Origin: Mycobacterium sp. PS03-16
GTDB lineage: Bacteria; Actinomycetota; Actinomycetes; Mycobacteriales; Mycobacteriaceae
Assembly (NCBI RefSeq): GCF_004570325.1
Contig: NZ_SPQO01000007.1
Coordinates: 153,595 to 217,594 of the forward strand
DNA: 64,000 nucleotides
Reading direction: 5' to 3'
Shown here: positions 55,058 through 64,000 of the stretch, in pieces
Numbering within the stretch: position 1 is the first letter of the stretch
Layout of the letters: the number at the start of each line of letters is the position of its first letter
Notes under the pieces: generated by a model
What the model was told of the DNA's origin: nothing
Database searches by the model: none
The model's input: only the letters and a program-made list of their open reading frames with translations
Position numbers and translations under genes: made by a program

Positions 55058-56005
55058 TCATCGGCCGGCCAGGGCGCCGCGCCGCCGCTGGGCCACGAAC
55101 CGCACCACGTCGGCGATCCAGTCCCGGTCGGTGCGCAACGTCAGCAGCGGGGCGTCGCAGCGCCGCAGCGTGCGGGCGACCTCGGCGCGGTGTTCGGCGG
55201 CCGCCCGCTCGAAGTCCTCCCGCAGCTGGTGGTCGATGGTGAACTCGCGCGTGACCCCGGTCTCGGCGTCCTGCAGCACGACGTCACCGACGTCGGGCAG
55301 CTCGATGTCGCGCGGGTCGAGCACCTCGACGCCGAGCACCTCGTGGCGTCCGGAGATGGCGCGCAGTGGCCGCATCCAATTGATCGGGCCGAGGAAGTCA
55401 CTGATCACCACGGCCATCCCACGGCGGCGTTCGGGGCGACGCAGCGCGTCGATGGCGGCGGCCAGATCGCCGCGCACGCCCGGTGGCGCCTTGGGCATGG
55501 TCGCGATCGTGCGCAGCATCTCCTGCTCGTGCATGCGGCCCGACAGGGCGGGCACCCGCCGCACCGTGTCGCCGTTGGCGATGATCGCCCCGATGCGGTT
55601 ACCGCCCCCGCTGTTGAGGAACGTGATGGCCGCGGCCGCGGCCACGGCGAGGTCGCGCTTCTCGCTGCCGGTGGTCCCGAAGTCGAGGCTGGCCGACATG
55701 TCGACCACCAGCCAGGTCTCCAGCTCGCGGTCGGCGATCATCTCCCGCACGTGCGGGATGGTGGTGCGCGCGGTGACCGACCAGTCCATACGGCGCACGT
55801 CGTCGCCGGGTTCGTACATCCGCGACTCCCCCGGTTCGGAGCCGGGGCCGGGCAGCAGCCCGAGATGGTCGCCGTGCAGAACGCCGTCGAGTTTGCGCCG
55901 GACGGTCAGTTCCAGTTTGCGTAGCGCCGCCGACAGCGCGGGGTCGCGGATCTCCCCGCGCTGCAGCGACGGCAGGTCGACCGTGCGGCGTGCGGGCTCG
56001 GTCAC
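55058..56005 (-). CDS. DUF58 protein of the MoxR cluster (Rv1480-like)
   Basis: A 315-residue cytoplasmic protein. The DUF58 signature EPGDDVRRMDWSVTARTTIP is followed by a VWA-like fold (TWLVVDMSASLDFGTTGSEK). Such proteins act with MoxR ATPases and VWA proteins in assembly or folding of envelope complexes. GTG 56005 makes a 4-bp overlap (GTGA) with moxR1; a longer reading is unlikely. It is equivalent to M. tuberculosis Rv1480. A 67-bp gap precedes the VWA gene downstream. Confidence 0.9.
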   Translation of the reverse strand: MTEPARRTVDLPSLQRGEIRDPALSAALRKLELTVRRKLDGVLHGDHLGLLPGPGSEPGESRMYEPGDDVRRMDWSVTARTTIPHVREMIADRELETWLVVDMSASLDFGTTGSEKRDLAVAAAAAITFLNSGGGNRIGAIIANGDTVRRVPALSGRMHEQEMLRTIATMPKAPPGVRGDLAAAIDALRRPERRRGMAVVISDFLGPINWMRPLRAISGRHEVLGVEVLDPRDIELPDVGDVVLQDAETGVTREFTIDHQLREDFERAAAEHRAEVARTLRRCDAPLLTLRTDRDWIADVVRFVAQRRRGALAGR

Positions 56006-57159
56006 CGACCGCCCGCCACGCCCGCCCCGGCCGGGACTGCGGGCTGACCCGAAGGCCCTTGCTGCGGAATGGCATTCACCTGGGGCAGCGCCACGGTCTG
56101 CATGATGCGCCCGATCACGGTCTCGGCCGAGACCTCGTCGGCCAGCGCGTCGTAGGTGAGCACCAGGCGGTGGCGCAGCACGTCCGGGATGACCTCGACG
56201 ACGTCCTGGGGAATCACGTAATCGCGGCCGCGCACCAGCGCCAGTGCGCGGGCGGCGGCGATGATGCCCAGCGACGCGCGCGGGGAGGCGCCGTAGGCGA
56301 TCCACGACTTCGCGTCGGGCATCCCGAACTTCTCCGGCTCGCGGGTCGCGGTGACGATCCGCACGACGTAGTCGACGAGCGCGTGGTGGACGAACGTGTT
56401 GGCCGCGACATCCTGCAGCCGCAGCAGGTCGCCGGGGGCGAGGATCTGCTTGGGCTCGGGCGCCTTGACGCCCATGCGGTAGATGATCTCCCGCTCTTCC
56501 TCGGGCGACGGGTAGTCGATGTTGAGCTTGAACAGGAAGCGGTCGCGCTGGGCTTCGGGCAGCGCGTACACGCCCTCCTGCTCGATCGGGTTCTGGGTCG
56601 CCATCACCAGGAACGGTTGCGGCAGCGGGAACGTCTTGCCACCGATGGAGATCTTGCGTTCGGCCATGACCTCCAGCAGCGCCGACTGCACCTTGGCCGG
56701 GGCGCGGTTGATCTCGTCGGCGAGCAGGAAGTTGACCACGACCGGGCCGAGTTCGATGTCGAACTCCTCCTTACCCTGCCGGAAGATGCGGGTACCGATG
56801 ATGTCGGTGGGCACCAGGTCGGGGGTGAACTGGATGCGGGCGAACGTGCCGCCGACCACCTTGGCGAACGTCTCGACCGCCAGCGTCTTCGCGACACCGG
56901 GCACACCTTCGAGCAGCACGTGGCCCTTGGCCAGCAGGCCGACCAGCATCCGCTCCACCAGGCGGTCCTGGCCGACGATGATGCGCTTGACCTCGAAGAT
57001 GGCGCGTTCGAGAGTGTTGACCTCACCCTGCAGCCCGCCGTTGTGGTGCGCGGGCGGCTGGCCCTGCGGAGCGGCGTGCGAACCGGCGGGGTACCCCTGC
57101 GCGGGATTCGAGCCGGAAAAGCCTCCGGCGCCCTGCGGCGGCCCACTCGGTGACGTCAT
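56002..57159 (-). CDS. moxR1: MoxR-type AAA+ ATPase
   Basis: A 385-residue AAA+ ATPase. After a Pro/Gly-rich N-terminal 45 residues come Walker A (LLEGVPGVAKT), Walker B (FLLADEINRAP), sensor-1 (MATQNPIEQEG) and sensor-2 (PRASLGIIAAAR). MoxR ATPases act as chaperones for neighbouring VWA proteins. ATG 57159 follows GGGAGGA at a 6-base spacing. It is the first gene of the moxR-DUF58-VWA unit. The 155-bp gap upstream to ripB holds a small 6-bp hairpin at 57237-57252 and nothing else clear. Confidence 0.94.
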   Translation of the reverse strand: MTSPSGPPQGAGGFSGSNPAQGYPAGSHAAPQGQPPAHHNGGLQGEVNTLERAIFEVKRIIVGQDRLVERMLVGLLAKGHVLLEGVPGVAKTLAVETFAKVVGGTFARIQFTPDLVPTDIIGTRIFRQGKEEFDIELGPVVVNFLLADEINRAPAKVQSALLEVMAERKISIGGKTFPLPQPFLVMATQNPIEQEGVYALPEAQRDRFLFKLNIDYPSPEEEREIIYRMGVKAPEPKQILAPGDLLRLQDVAANTFVHHALVDYVVRIVTATREPEKFGMPDAKSWIAYGASPRASLGIIAAARALALVRGRDYVIPQDVVEVIPDVLRHRLVLTYDALADEVSAETVIGRIMQTVALPQVNAIPQQGPSGQPAVPAGAGVAGGR

Positions 57160-57314
57160 CGAGATTCCTCCCACTGTTGCTTCCAGTCGAGCCGCTCTCC
57201 GGGCCCGTGCCGCAGGCCGTTCCCGCGTCAGCGCTCGGGCGCACCGGCGCCCGCCTCAACTATTCCAGGCACTTCCGGATCCGTCGACGCTGCCCGGGTG
57301 GCCTCAGCGTGCGC

Positions 57315-58040
57315 TCAGGATTCGATGATGCGGGCCGCGTAGGGCTGCAGACCCGAGGTGCGGACCGGGCTGACCGTCACTTTGCCCGCACTGCCCGACG
57401 ACTCGATCATCTGCCCGTTGCCGAGGTACATCGCGACGTGCTGGCTGCCGCCGGGTCCCCAGAACAGGAGGTCGCCACGTTTGGCCTGGGCGACGGGCAC
57501 CTTGCGCCCGGTGTCGTACTGGTCCCCGGAGTACTTCGGGATCAGGACCCCGACACCGGCGTAGGAGAACTGGGTGAACCCCGAGCAGTCGTAACCGACG
57601 GTGTTGGCGCCCGAGTCGATGCCGCGGCTGGGCCCGCTGGGTTTGCCGCCGCCCCACGAGTACGGGGTGCCCATCTGCGACGCGCCGCGGCGGATGACGT
57701 ATTCGATGGCCTGCGGACCGCGCACCCGGCCGGGTGCCACACCCGCCGCCGGGGCGGCGCCGCCCAGCCCCATGCTGGACAGGAACTTGCGACCGAGGTC
57801 CATGGTGACCTGGGTGGCCTGCGCGGTGGCGGCCAGCGACGCATTCGCGATCGCCAGCGGGTCGCCGGGCGCGCCCGCGCTGATCAGCTTCGGCAGCGTC
57901 GGATCCCACTGCCCGTCCTCGGGCGCGGCCGCCGCGGTGTGAGTGGCGCCCACCAGCATCGCGCCCGCGGCGGCGACCGCGAGGATCGCCATACCGCAGC
58001 GGGACACCAACGCGCGCAACGCTTTCAACAAAGTCACCAT
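57315..58040 (-). CDS. ripB: NlpC/P60 peptidoglycan endopeptidase RipB
   Basis: A 241-residue secreted hydrolase that cleaves within the peptide stem (D-Glu to m-DAP) and works with RipA at septation. A signal peptide (residues about 1-40, MAILAVAAAGAMLVGATHTAAA) precedes a short spacer and the NlpC/P60 domain. The triad is Cys152 (YDCSGFTQF), His201 (SQHVAMYLG) and Glu213, the same numbering as M. tuberculosis RipB. Its start overlaps the ripA stop by 7 bp. Confidence 0.95.
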   Translation of the reverse strand: MVTLLKALRALVSRCGMAILAVAAAGAMLVGATHTAAAAPEDGQWDPTLPKLISAGAPGDPLAIANASLAATAQATQVTMDLGRKFLSSMGLGGAAPAAGVAPGRVRGPQAIEYVIRRGASQMGTPYSWGGGKPSGPSRGIDSGANTVGYDCSGFTQFSYAGVGVLIPKYSGDQYDTGRKVPVAQAKRGDLLFWGPGGSQHVAMYLGNGQMIESSGSAGKVTVSPVRTSGLQPYAARIIES

Positions 58041-59470
58041 TCGATCAATCGAGTCGCGTACGGGGTCATGCCGCTGGTGCGCACCGGCGAGACCTTGACG
58101 TGGCTGCCGGTGTACGGGGCCTCGAGCATCTGGCCGTCGCCGAGGTAGATCGCGACGTGCTGGCTGGCGTTGGGTCCCCAGAACAGCAGGTCGCCGCGGC
58201 GCATCTGGGAGTTGGGGACCTTGCGGCCCGCGTTGTACTGCGAGCCCGAGTAGTGGTCGAGTTTGATGCCGACGCCGGCGAAGGCGTAGAGCACCAACCC
58301 GGAGCAGTCGAACCCGACCGTGCCGGCGCCTGAGTCGATGCCGCGGCTCGGGCCGGCCGCGTTGCCGCCACCCCAGGAGTAGGGCACGCCCATCTGCGAC
58401 ATCGCGCGGCGGATGACGTACTCGGTGGCCTGCCGGCCGTAGACCCGCGGGATCGCGCCATTGTTGGTGTAGCCGGACGGGGTGGGCAGCAGGCCCAGCT
58501 TCTGCAGGAAGTTGCGCCCCATCTGCTGGGTCACCTGCGCCGAGGTGGCGGTGATGCCCAGGACGGCGTTGATGATCGCGATCGGGTCCCCGCTGACGAA
58601 CGCGCTCGGGATGGCCGGGAGCGTCGGATCCCACGCGGTGTTCCAGTTCTGGGTGGCCGGCGCGGTGGCCCCGGGCGTGCGGTCCCAGTTGCCCGACGGC
58701 GCCACGGCCTGCGGTGCCGCCGCCCGGGCGGGAGCCGGTCCGGGCGCGGGTGCGGTCGCCCGGGTGGTCGACGCCTTCTGGACCTCGGCCAGCCGGGTCT
58801 GCGCCGCGGTGCGTTCGGCGGTGAGCCGGTTGAGTTCGGCCTGCTGACCGCCGAAGTTGCGCTGCGCCTCGGTGAGCGCGGCGACCGCGGCCTGCTGGCT
58901 GGCCTGGGCGTCTGCCGCCGCCCGGTCGGCCTTCTGCTTGGCCAGCCGGGCCGCGGACTCCTTGTTGACCTGTTCGGTGCGGGCGCGCTGCAGGTTCTCC
59001 ATCACCCGCGCCGAGGTCATCGACAGCGTCTGCGCGGTCGAGGCGGTGTGCAGGATGTCCGCCGGGTCACCGGCGGCGAGGTACGACGACGACGGTCCGT
59101 TGACATAGGTCGCGGCGGCGAACGTGTCGAACCGCTGCTGCGCCGACTCGATCGCGATGGTGGCGTCCTCGATACCGCGCCGGCTGGCTTCCAGCTCGCG
59201 CTGTGCGGTGGCCGCGGCGTCCCGGGCATTTTGCACGTCGAGGATGGCTTTGTTGACGCCTTCCTGGGTGCTCTGCACCGCGGCGCCGAGTTCCTGCAGC
59301 TTCTGGTCGGCGTTGGCGACGGCGGCGACGAGCGTCGCCACGTCGTCGGGGTCGGCGGCCGCCGTACCGCCGCCCCACAGGACCGTGCCCATCAGCATTC
59401 CGACGGTCAGCGGCAGCGCGCAGGCCCGGCCGTACATCCGGGAGGCGGCGGCGCGAGTGGAGCGCTTCAT
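58034..59470 (-). CDS. ripA: NlpC/P60 peptidoglycan endopeptidase RipA
   Basis: A 478-residue septal hydrolase. It has a signal peptide ending near GGGTAAADPDD (about 40), a long coiled coil (about 45-240, LQELGAAVQSTQEGVNKAILD...), a Pro/Ala linker and a C-terminal NlpC/P60 domain. The triad Cys389, His438 and Glu450 is each offset by six from M. tuberculosis RipA (383/432/444). The N-terminal part is a self-inhibiting lid in known structures. ATG 59470 is used because longer readings put a charged stretch before the signal peptide. GTCACA motifs lie upstream. Confidence 0.95.
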   Translation of the reverse strand: MKRSTRAAASRMYGRACALPLTVGMLMGTVLWGGGTAAADPDDVATLVAAVANADQKLQELGAAVQSTQEGVNKAILDVQNARDAAATAQRELEASRRGIEDATIAIESAQQRFDTFAAATYVNGPSSSYLAAGDPADILHTASTAQTLSMTSARVMENLQRARTEQVNKESAARLAKQKADRAAADAQASQQAAVAALTEAQRNFGGQQAELNRLTAERTAAQTRLAEVQKASTTRATAPAPGPAPARAAAPQAVAPSGNWDRTPGATAPATQNWNTAWDPTLPAIPSAFVSGDPIAIINAVLGITATSAQVTQQMGRNFLQKLGLLPTPSGYTNNGAIPRVYGRQATEYVIRRAMSQMGVPYSWGGGNAAGPSRGIDSGAGTVGFDCSGLVLYAFAGVGIKLDHYSGSQYNAGRKVPNSQMRRGDLLFWGPNASQHVAIYLGDGQMLEAPYTGSHVKVSPVRTSGMTPYATRLIEW

Positions 59471-59537
59471 TCGACTCAGGTCTCCTCGGGTCGACGCGAA
59501 CGTGCCGGCACATTCGTCGGCGCACCCATGCTCAGAA

Positions 59538-59634
59538 GTCACAGCAGACACAACGACAACATTGGGTACCGACAGCACCGTACGTCACATTCGACGCTGA
59601 AGAAACTTTAGTCACAAATTACAACAATGTAATT
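59538..59634. promoter_or_regulatory. ripA upstream region with three GTCACA motifs and a palindrome
   Basis: GTCACA occurs at 59538-59543 (continuing GCA), 59584-59589 and 59611-59616 on the plus strand, 70-145 bases upstream of ripA. ripA has been reported as an MtrA target, and GTCACAgcg is the reported MtrA unit. Next to the last copy is an A+T-rich inverted repeat AATTACA-ACAA-TGTAATT (59617-59634). The remainder of the 222-bp gap up to 59692 shows nothing clear. Confidence 0.45.
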
Positions 59635-59692
59635 GCCAGACTTGTTATCGAAAGGTGATTATCGAATTTGCCGACCGCGGCCGGCGGGCGGA

Positions 59693-60274
59693 TCAGCCCT
59701 GGTCAGTCCCCGTAGTGGCCGGCTCCCCCTGCACCGAGCGTTTGCCTCGGATCTGTAACCACCGCGTTGCCGCAACCGCGGCGGCGACGGCCAGAACCAC
59801 CACAATTGTCAGGCCCGTCCAGGGGAAATCAGGGGTGTTGAGCTGGCTCACGAAATTCTCCGACGACTGCACCGGATCGCCGGTCTTGGCCAGGTCCTGC
59901 CCGGCCTCCAGGGTGACGCGGTCGAACTGCGTGCTGTACGCGCCGGCGAATGACGGGCTCATCGCGAGCACGGTCGACCCCGGGTAGGCCTGACCCACCT
60001 CGGTGGCGATGTCGCGCAGCGGGGTGTCCAGCGGCGGATTGGTCGGGATGACGACGATCTTGAGATCGATACCGTCGGCGCGCGCCTCGGAGACCACCTG
60101 GCGCAGCGCGGCCTGATCGGCGGCCGGCGCACTCACCCCGTCGTCGCGAACGTCGGCGACGACCTCGCTCATGCAGGTGTCCACCGGCGTGGTCGCCGGA
60201 TCCCGTCCGACCAGCCCGCATACGTCCGTCGGAATGTACCCGGGCAGGAAGGGCAGGACATGCGGAGCGCTCAC
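59693..60274 (-). CDS. Single-pass membrane protein (Rv1476-like)
   Basis: A 193-residue protein. After APHVLPFLPGYIPTDVCGLVG comes an extracytoplasmic-looking domain with two cysteines (VDTCMSEVVADV), then a C-terminal membrane helix (WTGLTIVVVLAVAAAVAA) and a basic end (IRGKRSVQGEP). Position between ripA and acn matches M. tuberculosis Rv1476. Function is unknown. GTG 60274 is used because an upstream frame to 60478 would cross the acn promoter and operator. Confidence 0.8.
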   Translation of the reverse strand: MSAPHVLPFLPGYIPTDVCGLVGRDPATTPVDTCMSEVVADVRDDGVSAPAADQAALRQVVSEARADGIDLKIVVIPTNPPLDTPLRDIATEVGQAYPGSTVLAMSPSFAGAYSTQFDRVTLEAGQDLAKTGDPVQSSENFVSQLNTPDFPWTGLTIVVVLAVAAAVAATRWLQIRGKRSVQGEPATTGTDQG

Positions 60275-60371
60275 GAGCAGACGGTACCGCGACGGCGGGT
60301 ACCCGGGTGGCAGGGCCCGCGGACGGCGACCAGACTGGTACCCGGCCGTGACTCCGCCCTGGAGTGAAATG

Positions 60372-60387
60372 CAGGACAAGCGTACTG
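60372..60387 (+). promoter_or_regulatory. AcnR operator upstream of acn
   Basis: CAGGACAAGCGTACTG fits the Corynebacterium AcnR motif CAGNACnnnCGTACTG at every defined position. It lies 60 bases before the acn start, and a TetR-type acnR-like gene follows acn, so acn autoregulated repression is likely. The motif is recalled from published work on C. glutamicum. Confidence 0.75.
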
Positions 60388-60435
60388 TTAGAGTCAGGAG
60401 CGCCGCCGACACAGCCCGTCGACGGCGAGAACTAG

Positions 60436-63261
<2,826 letters not shown>

Positions 63262-63293
63262 GGGTCCGGCGAGCGCGGCGCGAGGAGGCACGA

Positions 63294-63872
63294 ATGCCCC
63301 GGGTCACCGATGACCATCTGGCGGCCCGGCGGCGGCAGATTCTCGACGGCGCGCGTCGGTGCTTCGCGGAGTACGGATACAACGAGGCGACCGTGCGACG
63401 GCTCGAACAGACGATCGGGCTGTCGCGCGGCGCCATCTTCCACCACTTCCGCGACAAGGACACGTTGTTCTTCGAGTTGGCGCGCGAGGACGCCGAGCGG
63501 ATGGCCGATGTGGCCTCGCGCGAAGGACTGATTCAGGTGATGCGTGACCTGCTGGCGGCACCGGAGCAGTTCGACTGGCTGGCCACCCGGCTGGAGATCG
63601 CCCGCAAATTGCGCAACGACCCGGCGTTCAGCCGGGGCTGGGCCGAGCGCTCCGCGGAGTTGTCCGCGGCCACCACGGCACGGCTACGGCGTCAGAAGCA
63701 GGCGGGCAGGCTGCGCGACGACGTCCCCAGCGACGTCCTGCAGACCTACCTCGACCTGGTTCTGGACGGCCTGGTGGCACGGCTGGCCTCCGGGGACGAC
63801 CCGAAGAAGCTCAGCGCGGTACTCGACCTGGTCGAGGCGTCGGTGCGCCAGCAGGGTTCCGGCACCGGCTAG
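63294..63872 (+). CDS. acnR: TetR-family regulator AcnR
   Basis: A 192-residue repressor. The DNA-binding part is QILDGARRCFAEYGYNEAT with the recognition helix in QTIGLSRGAIFHHFRDKDTL; the helical effector domain follows. In corynebacteria AcnR represses acn and senses citrate/Mg2+. It lies 32 bp after acn in the same direction and has GAGGAGG upstream, so the repressor and its target are cotranscribed. It matches M. tuberculosis Rv1474c. Confidence 0.93.
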   Translation: MPRVTDDHLAARRRQILDGARRCFAEYGYNEATVRRLEQTIGLSRGAIFHHFRDKDTLFFELAREDAERMADVASREGLIQVMRDLLAAPEQFDWLATRLEIARKLRNDPAFSRGWAERSAELSAATTARLRRQKQAGRLRDDVPSDVLQTYLDLVLDGLVARLASGDDPKKLSAVLDLVEASVRQQGSGTG

Positions 63873-63916
63873 ATGTACTCGGCAGGGACGTTGTTGACGG
63901 TTTGGCTGTGAGAGGG

Positions 63917-63972
63917 GAGGACCTCCGGGCTTAGTGGAGATGTCTGACGTCTTCACACACACGGAGGTCCTC
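63917..63972 (+). promoter_or_regulatory. Leader RNA stem-loop masking the transposase ribosome site
   Basis: Perfect 11-base arms 63917-63927 and 63962-63972 enclose a second stem of 10 base pairs including two G-U pairs (63934-63943 with 63947-63956). The right outer arm contains the Shine-Dalgarno GGAGG (63963-63967). Transcripts entering from acnR would fold and hide this site. Confidence 0.6.
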
Positions 63973-64000
63973 GTGTCCCACGCTAATGCTCGGCTGACCG
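63973..64000 (+). CDS. IS481-family transposase, first codons only
   Basis: The GTG at 63973 lies 5 bases after GGAGG and opens the frame V-S-H-A-N-A-R-L-T, the usual beginning of IS481-type transposases (SHANARLT). Only nine codons are present, so the family call rests on this short match and its leader. Confidence 0.65.

Larger units (their letters stand above)
63874..64000 (+). mobile_element. Left end of an IS481-like insertion sequence (cut by window edge)
   Basis: Directly after the acnR stop the sequence becomes the leader of a transposase frame whose first codons match IS481-type transposases. The exact terminal inverted repeat cannot be fixed because the right end is outside the window; TGTACTCGGCAGGGAC at 63874 is a candidate outer end. 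Confidence 0.65.

Overview
The window looks like a chromosomal segment of a mycobacterium, most likely a fast-growing Mycolicibacterium-type species. It is G+C-rich and dense with genes. Many genes match Mycobacterium tuberculosis loci by protein sequence recognised from memory (rbpA, ppm1, Rv2073c/Rv2074, pepE, helY, tatAC, pafABC, hemH, inhA, fabG1, moxR1, ripAB, acn). Separate lnt and ppm1 genes instead of one fused gene also fit a fast grower. I found no rRNA, tRNA or CRISPR array, and no gene-free stretch longer than 300 bases; the largest gaps are 51019-51291, 59471-59692 and 29430-29649.

Layout. 1-11.5 kb: the end of an SsuC-like permease gene, a lipoprotein, a winged-helix/hydrolase fusion, recQ, rbpA behind an ECF-type promoter, ppm1-lnt-amidohydrolase, fxsA, a dienelactone hydrolase and two tandem PPOX-fold proteins. 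11.5-16.1 kb: a complete Opu/Pro-type betaine ABC importer, divergent from a TauD-like dioxygenase. 16.1-29.4 kb: the conserved cobG-to-pafB block, with short palindromic repeats in some gaps. 29.4-37.6 kb: an 8.2-kb island of type VII (ESX-1)-associated genes lying between pafB and pafA, which are normally adjacent. 39-51 kb: an eight-gene operon encoding oxidation of choline through glycine betaine, dimethylglycine and sarcosine to glycine, with a permease, a DUF294 signalling protein and an IclR regulator. 51.3-63.9 kb: hemH-inhA-fabG1, the VWA/DUF58/MoxR cluster, ripBA, then acn-acnR. The right edge enters an IS481-like element.

How the parts relate. The best candidate for an undescribed system is the paf island. 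One arm encodes a 769-residue WXG-bearing protein coupled to a lipoprotein that is a recognisable copy of its C-terminal region. The other arm encodes an EspC-like protein with a YxxxD signal, a membrane protein with a duplicated two-cysteine domain, and an EspK-like protein. No ESX core machinery is present. The betaine importer and the choline operon could together feed methylated amines into C1/glycine metabolism. The ripAB, moxR1 and fabG1-inhA genes are cell-envelope functions.
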